A stretch of DNA of 64,000 nucleotides from Amycolatopsis echigonensis (GTDB lineage: Bacteria > Actinomycetota > Actinomycetes > Mycobacteriales > Pseudonocardiaceae): the NCBI RefSeq assembly GCF_014174495.1, contig NZ_JACJHR010000002.1:1-64000 (forward strand), written 5' to 3'. A model generated the notes under the pieces. That model was not told the origin of the DNA, made no database searches, and saw only the letters and a program-made list of their open reading frames with translations. Below, in pieces: positions 35,114 to 44,229 of this stretch; position 1 is the stretch's first letter; every line of letters starts with the position of its first letter. A program made the translations under genes and the position numbers.

Positions 35114-35153
35114 CCCTCGGGACCGCGGCCTTGCCTGGCCGCGGTCCCGAGGG
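35114..35153. terminator. Perfect 17-bp bidirectional terminator
   Basis: CCCTCGGGACCGCGGCC (35114-35130) pairs perfectly with GGCCGCGGTCCCGAGGG (35137-35153) around a 6-nt loop, exactly between the convergent DUF6541 and LLM oxidoreductase stops. Confidence 0.88.
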
Positions 35154-35154
35154 G

Positions 35155-36042
35155 TCATTCGGCCTTGAGGCCCGGCAGCACTTCTTCGACGACCTTTTCC
35201 AGCACCGATTCGTGCCCCTCGTACGGCCCGCTCGACCGCGGCCAGTGCGAGATGACGTCGGTGAAGCCCAGCTCGCGGGCCCGTTCGGTGGCCTCACGGA
35301 ACGCCGCGACGCTGCTGAGCGAGAACACCGGCGCCGCGTCGAGGCTCAGGTGCCGCTGGATGCTCCCCGGTTCGCGGCCCGCCGCCTCGAGCCGCTGGTC
35401 GAACGTGCGGACCAGCTCCGCGATGCCGGTCCACCATTCGTCGAGGGTGTCGCCGCCGCGACCGGTGGTGACCCAGCCCGCCCCGAACCGGGCGGCCAGC
35501 GTCATGGTGCGCGGGCCGTTGGCCGCGACCAGGAACGGCAGCCTCGGGCGCTGCACCGTGCCGGGCAGATTCCGCGCGCCGCGCGCGGAGTAGTACTCGC
35601 CGGAGAAGTCGAAGTTGTCGGTCATCAGCAGCCCGTCGAGGGCCTCGACGAACTCGGTGAAGCGGTCGACCCGCTGCCGCGCGGTCAGCTCCGGTGCGGC
35701 GAGCACCTGCGCGTCGTAGCGCGAACTGTCCACGCCGGCGCCGACGCCCAGCACGAACCGCCCGTCGGACACGTCGTCGAGGGTGATCAGCTCGCGCGCG
35801 AACGGCACCGGGTGCCGCGCGACCGGAGAGGCGACGAAGGTGCCCAGCCGGATCGTGGAGGTGACCATGGCGGCCGCGGTGAGGGTGGGCACAGCGGAGA
35901 ACCACGGCCCGTCGACCAGCGATCGCCAGCCGAGATGGTCGTAGGTCCACGCGTGGTCGAAGCCGTACTCCTCGGCCGCGCGCCACTTCGGCTCGGCCGC
36001 CCACCAGCGGTCTTCAGGAAGAATTACGATGCCTGCTCGCAC
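35155..36042 (-). CDS. LLM-class F420/flavin-dependent oxidoreductase
   Basis: A protein of about 295 residues of the luciferase-like monooxygenase superfamily, probably F420-dependent. TIM-barrel features are FDHAWTYDHLGWRSL, IRLGTFVASPVARHPV, GRFVLGVGAGVDSSRYDA and LPFLVAANGPRTMTLAARFG. The GTG at 36042 begins VRAGIVILPEDRWW, where the conserved region starts; an ATG at 36072 would add ten residues. Neither has a clear ribosome site. Its substrate is unknown and it has no evident cell-wall role. It is divergent from the HAD gene. Confidence 0.85.
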   Translation of the reverse strand: MRAGIVILPEDRWWAAEPKWRAAEEYGFDHAWTYDHLGWRSLVDGPWFSAVPTLTAAAMVTSTIRLGTFVASPVARHPVPFARELITLDDVSDGRFVLGVGAGVDSSRYDAQVLAAPELTARQRVDRFTEFVEALDGLLMTDNFDFSGEYYSARGARNLPGTVQRPRLPFLVAANGPRTMTLAARFGAGWVTTGRGGDTLDEWWTGIAELVRTFDQRLEAAGREPGSIQRHLSLDAAPVFSLSSVAAFREATERARELGFTDVISHWPRSSGPYEGHESVLEKVVEEVLPGLKAE

Positions 36043-36108
36043 GAGGCCGACCGTAACGTCCGGCACTGACATTCGCTCGAACGGGCGGCGACCGGGAGAA
36101 TGGGACGG

Positions 36109-36924
36109 GTGGAGAAACCCCGGTTGATCGCGTCCGATGTCGACGGCACCCTGCTCGGCCCCAGCGAACAAGTGACGCCGCGCACGGTGGCGGTCGTCCA
36201 GCGGATCCTGGCCGGCGACGTGCCGTTCGTGCTGTGCACCGGCCGCCCGCCGCGCTGGATCGCGCCGATCGCCGAGCCGCTCGGGCTGACCGGGTACGCG
36301 GTGTGTGCCAACGGTGCAGTGCTGCTCGACATCGGCACCGATTCGGTGGTCGCGGTGCACGGCGAACTCAAGCCGAAACTGCTGCACGACCTGGCCTCGA
36401 CGCTCGACAAGGCGCTGCCCGGCTGCCGGCTGGCGGCGGAACGGATCAGCACCGGGTCGGTCGACCACGAACTGCGCAACTTCGTGATCGAGCCCGAGTA
36501 CCACAACCCGTGGGGCGACGAGGAGAGCCGGACCGCGCCGCGGGCGGAGGTGCTCGGGAAAACGGCGATCAAGCTGCTGGTCAGCCGTCGAGGGATGACG
36601 TCGGAGGAGATGGCCGAGGCGGCGAGCGCGGTGCTCGACGGCGCGGTGGACGTCACGTACTCGTCGTCGGGCGGGCTGATCGAACTGTCCGCACACGGCG
36701 TGACGAAGGCGACCGGGCTCGCGGACATCGCCGAACGCTTCGACGTGCCCCAGTCCTCGGTGATCGCCTTCGGCGACATGCCCAACGACGTCGAGATGCT
36801 GCAGTGGGCCGGCCACGGCGTCGCGATGGCCAACGGCCACCCGGCCGTGCTGGCCGTGGCGGACGAGATCACCGGCCCGGCCGCGGAGGACGGCGTGGCT
36901 CAGGTGCTGGAGCGCTGGTTCTAG
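36109..36924 (+). CDS. HAD family phosphatase (Cof type, Rv3813c-like)
   Basis: A 271-residue Cof-type haloacid dehalogenase-like phosphatase. Motif I is IASDVDGTLLG, motif II lies in LCTGRPPRW, the lysine in KTAIKLL, and motif IV is VIAFGDMPNDVEML, all intact. A C2-type cap domain occupies about residues 80-190. GGGAGA lies about 9 nt before GTG 36109; an in-frame ATG at 36100 is the alternative. M. tuberculosis has a similar phosphatase (Rv3813c) near glf and beside plsC-like genes, as here. Its substrate is not known. Confidence 0.87.
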   Translation: MEKPRLIASDVDGTLLGPSEQVTPRTVAVVQRILAGDVPFVLCTGRPPRWIAPIAEPLGLTGYAVCANGAVLLDIGTDSVVAVHGELKPKLLHDLASTLDKALPGCRLAAERISTGSVDHELRNFVIEPEYHNPWGDEESRTAPRAEVLGKTAIKLLVSRRGMTSEEMAEAASAVLDGAVDVTYSSSGGLIELSAHGVTKATGLADIAERFDVPQSSVIAFGDMPNDVEMLQWAGHGVAMANGHPAVLAVADEITGPAAEDGVAQVLERWF

Positions 36925-36928
36925 GCGC

Positions 36929-37660
36929 TCACGAGCGGCGGTCGAGCGCGGCGGCTTCCTCCGGCGTCGGCGCGCTGCCGCCGAGGTGCGCGGGCAGCCA
37001 CCAGCGTTCGGCGTCGCTTTCCGGGACCTCCGGGTACTCCGCCTGCGCCTTCTCCAGCAGCTCCGTCATCCGGGCCCGCAGGGCCGTCGTCAGCGCTTCG
37101 CACGAGTCGTCCGGGCCCGGGCGCATCGGCTCGCCGATCACCACGGAAATCGGCACGTGCCTGCGGGTGAGGTCCTTCGGACGGCCCTTCGTCCACAGCC
37201 GCTGCGTACCCCACAGCGCCATCGGAACCACCGGCACGCCCGCCTCGGCGGCCATCCGGACCGCGCCGGTTTTGATGTCCTTCACGGTGAACGACTGGCT
37301 GATCGTGGCCTCCGGGAAGACGCCGACGACCTCGCCCGCGCGCAGCCGCGCCACGGCCTCGTCGTAGGACGCCTGTCCGGCCGCGCGGTCCACCGGGATG
37401 TGGTGCATGCCGCGCATCAGCGGACCGGCGATCCGATTGCTGAAGATCTCCTGCTTGGCCATGAACCGCACGAGCCGCTTCGCCGGACGGGCGCCGAGGC
37501 CGCAGTAGATGAAGTCCAGGTAGCTGACGTGCGTGCAGGCGAGCACCGCACCGCCGCGCGCGGGGACGTTCTCGGCGCCGGTCACCCGGAGCCGGTTGTC
37601 GAGCAGCCGGAACATCAGCCGCGCGGCAACCAGGACGGGCGGGTACACGAAGTCAGCCAT
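36929..37660 (-). CDS. PlsC-type lysophospholipid acyltransferase
   Basis: A 243-residue 1-acylglycerol-3-phosphate acyltransferase-like protein (compare Rv3814c-Rv3816c). The catalytic HX4D motif is THVSYLDF. The acceptor-binding motif reads VFPEATISQ where most family members have FPEGT, a glycine-to-alanine change. One amphipathic N-terminal segment (YPPVLVAARLMFRLL) may associate with the membrane. Acyl donor and acceptor are unknown. The ATG at 37660 is clear; the long open frame upstream is antisense-type artefact. It converges with the HAD gene 4 nt away. Confidence 0.88.
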   Translation of the reverse strand: MADFVYPPVLVAARLMFRLLDNRLRVTGAENVPARGGAVLACTHVSYLDFIYCGLGARPAKRLVRFMAKQEIFSNRIAGPLMRGMHHIPVDRAAGQASYDEAVARLRAGEVVGVFPEATISQSFTVKDIKTGAVRMAAEAGVPVVPMALWGTQRLWTKGRPKDLTRRHVPISVVIGEPMRPGPDDSCEALTTALRARMTELLEKAQAEYPEVPESDAERWWLPAHLGGSAPTPEEAAALDRRS

Positions 37661-37725
37661 GCGACCAAGGCTACGGGACCGTAGGTTTCCCGCCGGTAGG
37701 TCGCGCGGGTCGGTTCCGCCACACT

Positions 37726-39243
37726 TCAGGGGCAGGACACGTAGTGGAAGTCCGGGGCGCGGTCGAGCTCGTCGACGAGCTGGCTGGCGTCGTCGGCGCG
37801 CGGATAGACCGAGATCCAGAACGGGGTCCCGATGCGCCGGAAGGTCGCGACGCGGTACCAGGCGGGCAGGTCGTCGGCACAATCCTGGCGGCTGGCGTAC
37901 CCGGACCGGCCGGGCACGGCGAGCGTCGACCGTTCCGCGTCCAGCCCGACGACCAGCACCTTCGAACCGGCGCGGCTCGCGAGCAGCCCTGGTGACCCGG
38001 CGCTCACCACGGATCCCGGCGGCAGGTAGCGGGCGAGCCAGTCGCCGACCTCGGCCAGCTGCGCGCCCTGCGTGCTCCAAGCCCGCACGCGCTCCAGCAC
38101 CTCGGGGCTGAACACCGAAACGGCCACCGCGATCCCGGTGAGCGCCGCGGTGACCGCCGGAACCGCCCGGGAAACCGCTCGCGGCCTCGGCACCGGAGTG
38201 AGGACGCCGCAGCCCGCCACCGCGGCGACCGCGAGCAACGGCGGCACCGGCACGAGCAGCCGCCACGAAAGTCCCGGATCCTTCTCGAAGAACAGCACGA
38301 TCCCTGCGTGGCCGATGGCGAGCGCCAGCAACAACCACAACGCCGACCGGGCCTCGACCGAGCGTCCCCGGGCCGCGACCAGTCCCGCCACAACCGCGGC
38401 GGGGACGAGAAACCCCAAGTGCGCCAAGGCGAAGCCGCCCAGATACGGCCAATCGGGACCGGGCGGCAGCTCCGCGGCGGGCACGAATCGGTCGTAATAG
38501 GTGACGCGCCAAGCCGTCCACGGAACCAGGAACACCAACGCGCCCAGCACAAAACCGACCGGCGCCCACCAGGTATGCCGCCCTCGCACGGCAGCTGAAA
38601 CGAGCCATACCGCGCCGACGACGGCGAGCACCAGCCCTTCGGGACGCGTCATCACCGCGCTGGCCACGAGCACCCCGGCAACCAACGGCCGCCCCGCGAC
38701 CAACGCGTAGGCGACGCAGAGCACGAGCAACGAGAACATCGGCAGCTCAGTGCCCGAAAGCCCGTACACCGCGAGCCCGTTCGCCCCCGCGGTCAGCAAC
38801 GCGGCCGCGACCCCGATCGCCCGCCGCGGCTCAACCCCTTCCGGCAAACCGAGCGCGGCAATGCGATTGGCGAGGAAATACGCCGTCAACACGCATCCCA
38901 GCGCCGCCGCGCAACTCAATACCACGGCTGCCGTCGGCACTTCCGCGCCGAATGCGCCGCGCGGCAATGCGATCACCACGAGCCAGAGGAAATTCGCGTA
39001 CGTCTCGCTGCGGTCGCCCATATTGAATACCGGGCCATTGCCGTCGGCGATGTTCTGCGCGTACCGGAAACTGACGTACGCGTCCTCGGTCGCGGTGGCG
39101 AACAACAGCTGATGCAGCAGCGAAAACCCGAGAACGAAAAGAAGAACCGCGACCCGCCACCGCCGGTCCTGCCCCATCCGCCGCCAGGCGGCGACGACCA
39201 GCGCGGCAAGCGCCAGCCATCCCCCCACGACCGCGTAAACCAC
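37726..39243 (-). CDS. GT-C membrane glycosyltransferase, AftB-like
   Basis: A 505-residue polytopic membrane protein resembling AftB (terminal beta-1,2-arabinofuranosyltransferase, Rv3805c) and related GT-C enzymes. The key outer loop is TEDAYVSFRYAQNIADGNGPVFNMGDRSETYANFLW (shown only in part by motif: E-D-A at its start as catalytic acid, Y-x-N-F-L-W at its end). About ten membrane segments and a soluble C-terminal domain of about 140 residues follow. The GTG at 39243 has a GGAGGCAGGGG ribosome region upstream; GTG 39270 is in frame but lacks one. In M. tuberculosis aftB is next to ubiA; here it lies 6.5 kb away. Confidence 0.75.
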   Translation of the reverse strand: MVYAVVGGWLALAALVVAAWRRMGQDRRWRVAVLLFVLGFSLLHQLLFATATEDAYVSFRYAQNIADGNGPVFNMGDRSETYANFLWLVVIALPRGAFGAEVPTAAVVLSCAAALGCVLTAYFLANRIAALGLPEGVEPRRAIGVAAALLTAGANGLAVYGLSGTELPMFSLLVLCVAYALVAGRPLVAGVLVASAVMTRPEGLVLAVVGAVWLVSAAVRGRHTWWAPVGFVLGALVFLVPWTAWRVTYYDRFVPAAELPPGPDWPYLGGFALAHLGFLVPAAVVAGLVAARGRSVEARSALWLLLALAIGHAGIVLFFEKDPGLSWRLLVPVPPLLAVAAVAGCGVLTPVPRPRAVSRAVPAVTAALTGIAVAVSVFSPEVLERVRAWSTQGAQLAEVGDWLARYLPPGSVVSAGSPGLLASRAGSKVLVVGLDAERSTLAVPGRSGYASRQDCADDLPAWYRVATFRRIGTPFWISVYPRADDASQLVDELDRAPDFHYVSCP

Positions 39244-39439
39244 GCGCCCCCTGCCTCCCGCGCCCCTCACCCGTCCAGCCGACCCCTGGCGGACCGCTCC
39301 TCACCGGTTCCAGTCAAGCGCGCGGCCGCGCTCCGCCGACATCAGCCGTTCGAGTGTATGTGGGTGCCCGCTAGTCTGGGCCCCGAATTCAATCCGCCAC
39401 GGCGGGGGCCGGCGGATGCCCCGTGACCTGAGGAAGACT

Positions 39440-41356
39440 GTGCCGAGCGAACCCACTTTGCTGTCCGTGGCAGCCAGCATCGCCTGTTGCCTGCTCGTGC
39501 TCGGAATTCCCGGGCTCGTCACCGGTCTCGCCGCCGGTCTGCGCGGCTGGCTGCTGGCCGGGCTGACCCCGTTGCTGAGCTACGCGATCGGCGGGCTCGC
39601 TGGTCCGTGGACGGCGGCGATCGGCCTGCCCTTCAACGCCTGGACCTTCGCACTGACCACGGTGATCTTCGCCGCTGTCGCGTTCGGACTCCGGCGGCTC
39701 ACCGTGCGCCGGTGGCCGCCCGAACCGGAACCTCGGGCCTGGGAACCGCGGGCGAACTGGGCAGTCGGCGCGTGCCTCGTCCTCGCGACGGCGATCGGGT
39801 TCTACACGGCCGTGCACGGCATGGGCCACCTCGGCGCGATCGCTCAGGGCGGCGACGCCCCGTACGCGGCCAACGGCGTGCGCTACATCGCCGAAAGCGG
39901 CGACGGCAGCCTCTTCGGCATGAGCAAGCTGAACTGGTACGGCGACGGCGCCGCGCCGTTCTACCCCAACGCCTACCACCTGCTCGCTTCCGTGCAGTAC
40001 ACGCTCAGCGGCGGCTCGATCCCGCTGACCCTGGACGTCAACACCGCTCTGTTGCCGGGGTTGCTGGCCCTTTCGCTCGTGGTGATGGTGCGGGCGTTCC
40101 GCGGCCGCGCGGTGCTGGCCGGGGCCGTCGCGCTCGCGTCGGTCGCGCCGGTGATGGGCCTGTACGAGTCGATGAATCGCGGCCCGCTGTTCCCCTTCCT
40201 GCTGGGCATCGCCCTCACCCCGCTGGCCGCCGTGGTGCTGCGCCGCTACCTCGACCGGGTCGCGCCGGACACCGGCTTCGTGCTGATGGTCGCGGCGATC
40301 GGCCTGCTGTGCGTTCACTCGTCCGCGTTGTTCGGCGCGATCCTGTTCGCCGGGCCGCTGCTCGTGCAGCGCTGGATCGAGCGGTGGCGCTCGATCGGAC
40401 GGGATCTGCTGGCGCTGCTGCCGATCGCGGCGGTGTCGGTTCTCGTCGCGTCGCTGCAGTTGTTCGGCGCGCTGGGACAGGCGAGCAGCTGGGGATATCT
40501 CGGCTGGCCCAGCGAATGGCGGGCGACGACCGCGCTCGGCGCGCTGCTCGGGTTCCAGCACTTCGAGCCGCGCCCGCAGATCTGGCTGTCGGCGGCGCTG
40601 CTCGTCGGCTTCATCTTCTTCCGCAGGCTCGGCGCGCTGCGCTGGATCGGGCTGACCGCGCTGATCACCGGCCTGTTCTACATGGCGGTGTCCTCCTCGG
40701 ACGCGCCCCTGGTGATGGCACTGTCGCGGCCGTGGTGGGACGACCCGTACCGGTTCATCACGATGGCGATCGTGCCGCTGTCGTTCATCGCCGGCCACGG
40801 CGTCGCGGCGCTGCACGAATGGCTGAAGGAACGGCTGCCTTCGCGGGTGCCGCCGGCCGTGCTCGCCGCGGTGGTGCTGCTCGCTTTCACCGGCGTCACG
40901 AAGGGCCTGTACACCCGGACCAACAGCGACGTGGTCGCCGGCGGCTACCACAGCCCTGATCCGCGCACCCAGAACATCACGCCCGGCGAGGAACGCGCGA
41001 TGGTGGAGTTGGGCAAGCTGGCCAAGCCCGGCGAATGGGCGATGAACGACCGCTACGACGGCACGACGTGGACGTACGCCCTCAGCGGGGTCCGAACCGT
41101 CGCCGCCCACGACGACGGCTCCCGCCCGCCGTCGGACGCGGTACTGCTCGCCGCGCATTTCCGAGACTACGAAACGGATCCGGCGGTCCGTGCCGCGGTG
41201 GCACGGCTCAACGTCCACTGGGTGATCCTGGGCCGCCCGGCCGCGCCGCCGAAGCCCGCGTACGCGAACGAAGGCCTGATCGGACTGGACGGGCTGCCGT
41301 TCCTGAAAGAGGTCTACCGCAATGAGGACGCGGTGATTTACCAGGTGAATCGCTGA
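39440..41356 (+). CDS. DUF6541 GT-C membrane glycosyltransferase (Rv3779-like), copy 2
   Basis: A 638-residue polytopic protein clearly paralogous to the copy at 33101-35113. They share the outer-loop pattern NGVRYIAESGDGSLFGMSKLNWYGDG, SRPWWDDPYRF and the C-terminal NDRYDGTTWTYALSGV. The WDTVYH of copy 1 is replaced by GGDAPYA, so the two probably differ in donor or acceptor. The GTG at 39440 follows an AGGAAG ribosome site and matches the copy 1 N-terminus; ATG 39416 is the alternative. Both copies may decorate arabinogalactan or another glycan from polyprenyl-phosphate sugars. Confidence 0.8.
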   Translation: MPSEPTLLSVAASIACCLLVLGIPGLVTGLAAGLRGWLLAGLTPLLSYAIGGLAGPWTAAIGLPFNAWTFALTTVIFAAVAFGLRRLTVRRWPPEPEPRAWEPRANWAVGACLVLATAIGFYTAVHGMGHLGAIAQGGDAPYAANGVRYIAESGDGSLFGMSKLNWYGDGAAPFYPNAYHLLASVQYTLSGGSIPLTLDVNTALLPGLLALSLVVMVRAFRGRAVLAGAVALASVAPVMGLYESMNRGPLFPFLLGIALTPLAAVVLRRYLDRVAPDTGFVLMVAAIGLLCVHSSALFGAILFAGPLLVQRWIERWRSIGRDLLALLPIAAVSVLVASLQLFGALGQASSWGYLGWPSEWRATTALGALLGFQHFEPRPQIWLSAALLVGFIFFRRLGALRWIGLTALITGLFYMAVSSSDAPLVMALSRPWWDDPYRFITMAIVPLSFIAGHGVAALHEWLKERLPSRVPPAVLAAVVLLAFTGVTKGLYTRTNSDVVAGGYHSPDPRTQNITPGEERAMVELGKLAKPGEWAMNDRYDGTTWTYALSGVRTVAAHDDGSRPPSDAVLLAAHFRDYETDPAVRAAVARLNVHWVILGRPAAPPKPAYANEGLIGLDGLPFLKEVYRNEDAVIYQVNR

Positions 41357-41398
41357 GCTTGAGCGCTTCCGGCTCTCGAAGCCCAGGGCCAGAACCGT

Positions 41399-43984
41399 TC
41401 AGCCTCCGGGCGGGGCCTGGCCGACGTAATCCTGGCTGGCGTACGGGGGATCCCGATGCCAGCCAGGCTGATCGGCGACGGTCTTGCGGACGTCATACGC
41501 GCCGACGGGGTACCGGTAGTCGACCGCGAGCAGGAGACCGGTGAGTTCCGGGTCGTTGACCAGTCGCGACGGGAGTTCGCGGTAGGCGGCGACCTTGGTC
41601 ATCGGGGCGAACGCACCGCCGTGCGGTTTGGCGGCGCGCGTGAGGTCGCCGTCGAAGCGATACGGGCCCGGTGCTACGACGACGGTCGCCGGAGCTTCGA
41701 GCAGACCGTCGGCGAGCTGGGGAAACCGCGCGCACGGGAACCAGAAGGAAATGGGCCAGTCCACCAGGGTCGGTCCGGGTTGCCCGGCGATGACCTGGCT
41801 GAGCGTCCGGTCGGTGCCGTCGACCGTGATGGCGTCGGAAGCACCGCACGTCGAACCGGTCACGGAATGGAGATTGGACGCGACCGTGGACCAGGCACCG
41901 CGGTTGTGCTGGTTCACCGCGGCCTTGGTGAGCAGCCCGGCGGTAAGCGGCGGCATCACCAGCACGGAAAGCCCGGCGATCGCGACAACGGTCCAGCCGA
42001 TCCAGCGGACCGGCGCGGGAGCGACGTCATGCGAGCCCCTTCCCCACCGGCGAACGACCAGCATGATCGCGGCCGCCGTCACCGCGCCGGCCACCAAGAT
42101 GAGCACCGGGTTGGCGAGGACGCCGTGGAGGAGTTTCTTGTTCAGCTGCGGCATCCCCAGGCGGTGGTAGGCCCACCACGAGTTGATGCCGTTGAAGGCA
42201 ACGCTGGTCAGCAGCAGGACGAGGAACAACGCACTGAGCCGGAAGACCCAGCCGACGTGCTCCCTGGCGAAGGCGCGGGGAAGTCCGGACAGCCCGAAAG
42301 CCAGCACGAGCACGGTGAAGAACGCGAGTGCGAAGAAGTGCGAACCGATCTTCGTAGGAGTGAACACCAGGGTCGCGAGCCCGAGGCCGTACCAGGCGAA
42401 CGGCCAGCCGAACGGACCGGAGAAAGTGCTCCCGTCCCGGTGCCGCACCCGTAGCGCCAGCACGATGACCGTCAGTCCGATGGCCAGCAGGACCGGAAGC
42501 CTGCGCATCGGGTGCTGCTCGAACTGGAACTCGTCGGAGATGCCCCCGCCGAGCAGCATCTGGTACCGGTTGAACTCGTGATGCCAGCTCAGGTCCGCGC
42601 CGTACCAGTAGCGCGCTCCGGCGGAGTCGAGGAAACCGCCGAGACCGGTGGCCTGGAAAGCGATCGGTACCGCGACAGTCATCGCGGCCAGAGTGAGGAC
42701 GAGCAGGATGACGCGGTCGGGCAAGGCGGTCAGCCGCCGGCACGTGTAGACGAGACCGATGGCGAGCGGGACCACCGCGAGGAAGCCCGTGGACGTCACC
42801 GTGAACGACAGCCCTGCCGCCACCGCGCCCACGAGCAGCCAGGCAGGTGCCTGCGTCAAATGCGCTCGAACGGCAGCGTAGCCGCTCACAGCTACGCACA
42901 ACGCCACGAACGGTTCTGGCCGGAGTCCGGCGCCTCCGGGCATCCAGGCGACGAAGAACGCCGCGGCGAACAGCCAATGAGGTACCCGCGGCCGGTCGGT
43001 ATAGCGGCGTACCAGGCGCACGACGCCGAGCGCGAGCCCCCACATCGCGAGGCCGGCAAGCATTACCGGGATCCGCAACCACAGCGGCGACCAGGAAAAA
43101 TGGAACAGCGGAGCGAACAGATACTGCAGTCCCACCGCGGGCGTTTCTGCCGCGTTCAAGGACATGTAGTAATCACCGGCGTACCCGGCGGCGCCGAAGT
43201 TCCGGTGCATGCCGAGGAACCAGCCGTCGTCCACGCTTTGCGGGCCAAGAATCCCCCACGCCACGATCCCGGCCGCGGCCAGCCCGGTCCACACCAGGTC
43301 GGCCGCCCGCCGCCTGCTCGCGTCGACCTCGCGGGGCCGGTCACGCTTGCCGAAGAAGCAGAACCCGGCTACCAGACACGCCAGCACTCCGAGCGCGCAG
43401 CCGATCATGAGGATCGATTTGAGCGGCGTGGGCGAGGTCTGGAATCGCGCGTCAGCCTGCGCGTGTGCCGAGACTGTGTCCGCTGCCTGCGCGGGCGGCA
43501 GGTCGGTGACAAAAGCGACCACCTGCGGGACCAGAGTGTCGATCCGGGTCAGCTCCCGTAGCTGAGAACCGTCGGCCACGGAAACCACCAACTGCCGGCC
43601 CTCGGCGTGCAGGCGGTAGGAACAATCCGCCGACGGTGCCTTTCCCAGCGCGTGTTCGCGGTCGGCGACCGCAAGGAACAGCTGCTGGTCGCGCGTGACG
43701 AGCGACATCCCCCATTTGCGTGCGCCGTCCGCGTCCGGCGGAAAAGTAGCGAACGCCGTGACCGCTCCCGAGCCCACGGAGGCCGACACGGCCGAGCAGG
43801 CCAGCGACACGTCGAGCTGCAACGGCCGGTAGGGCATGAACATCGCGACCGTGGACGAGGCCGGCTGCCCCTCCTTGGGCCAGCTCACGTCCACCTGGTC
43901 GGACCGCACCGGCGCGAACGGGATTGCCAGCGCGAGGGCGATCGTCCCCGCGCCGAGCGCCAGCAGCCACCGCGAGGAAGACAT
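41399..43984 (-). CDS. Arabinosyltransferase of the Emb family (single, short)
   Basis: An 861-residue Emb-type arabinosyltransferase that extends arabinan with decaprenyl-phosphoarabinose outside the membrane. An N-terminal membrane helix, a beta-rich outer domain (about residues 30-190), about 13 membrane segments and a short C-terminal outer domain are visible. The GT-C acidic motif is GPQSVDDGWFLGMHR with Asp252 and Asp253. Mycobacterial EmbA/B/C have about 1,050-1,100 residues; here the C-terminal carbohydrate-binding part has only about 185. Only one emb gene is in the window. The ATG at 43984 (MSSSRWLLALG) is chosen over an upstream TTG at 44026. Confidence 0.87.
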   Translation of the reverse strand: MSSSRWLLALGAGTIALALAIPFAPVRSDQVDVSWPKEGQPASSTVAMFMPYRPLQLDVSLACSAVSASVGSGAVTAFATFPPDADGARKWGMSLVTRDQQLFLAVADREHALGKAPSADCSYRLHAEGRQLVVSVADGSQLRELTRIDTLVPQVVAFVTDLPPAQAADTVSAHAQADARFQTSPTPLKSILMIGCALGVLACLVAGFCFFGKRDRPREVDASRRRAADLVWTGLAAAGIVAWGILGPQSVDDGWFLGMHRNFGAAGYAGDYYMSLNAAETPAVGLQYLFAPLFHFSWSPLWLRIPVMLAGLAMWGLALGVVRLVRRYTDRPRVPHWLFAAAFFVAWMPGGAGLRPEPFVALCVAVSGYAAVRAHLTQAPAWLLVGAVAAGLSFTVTSTGFLAVVPLAIGLVYTCRRLTALPDRVILLVLTLAAMTVAVPIAFQATGLGGFLDSAGARYWYGADLSWHHEFNRYQMLLGGGISDEFQFEQHPMRRLPVLLAIGLTVIVLALRVRHRDGSTFSGPFGWPFAWYGLGLATLVFTPTKIGSHFFALAFFTVLVLAFGLSGLPRAFAREHVGWVFRLSALFLVLLLTSVAFNGINSWWAYHRLGMPQLNKKLLHGVLANPVLILVAGAVTAAAIMLVVRRWGRGSHDVAPAPVRWIGWTVVAIAGLSVLVMPPLTAGLLTKAAVNQHNRGAWSTVASNLHSVTGSTCGASDAITVDGTDRTLSQVIAGQPGPTLVDWPISFWFPCARFPQLADGLLEAPATVVVAPGPYRFDGDLTRAAKPHGGAFAPMTKVAAYRELPSRLVNDPELTGLLLAVDYRYPVGAYDVRKTVADQPGWHRDPPYASQDYVGQAPPGG

Positions 43985-44181
43985 CCGCGGTCTTCGCTTC
44001 GCATGCTTTGCCCGGAAGGCTGTCAAGGAGCACGACCAATCAGTTCATCGCGGCGCGGAAAGGGTTCCGCTGTCGAACGCGGGCACCGCCGAGCGGCTAG
44101 GGATATGTCCCTATTGAGAATAATCCGCGGAATACCGGATTTCGTTACCCCGAGCACGAACAGCGTGCTCACCGCGCAGGC

Positions 44182-44216
44182 AAAAAAAGGAGGCCGCCCG
44201 AGTACGGGCGACCTCC
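44182..44216 (-). terminator. Intrinsic terminator of the LuxC/LuxE-ACP operon
   Basis: On the minus strand, GGAGGTCGCCCG (44216-44205) pairs with CGGGCGGCCTCC (44200-44189), one G-T type mismatch, with a 4-nt loop and seven T residues immediately after (44188-44182). It lies 13 nt after the stop of the YbhN-type gene. This is the clearest Rho-independent terminator in the window. Confidence 0.9.
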
Positions 44217-44229
44217 TCGGATGCCTGAA

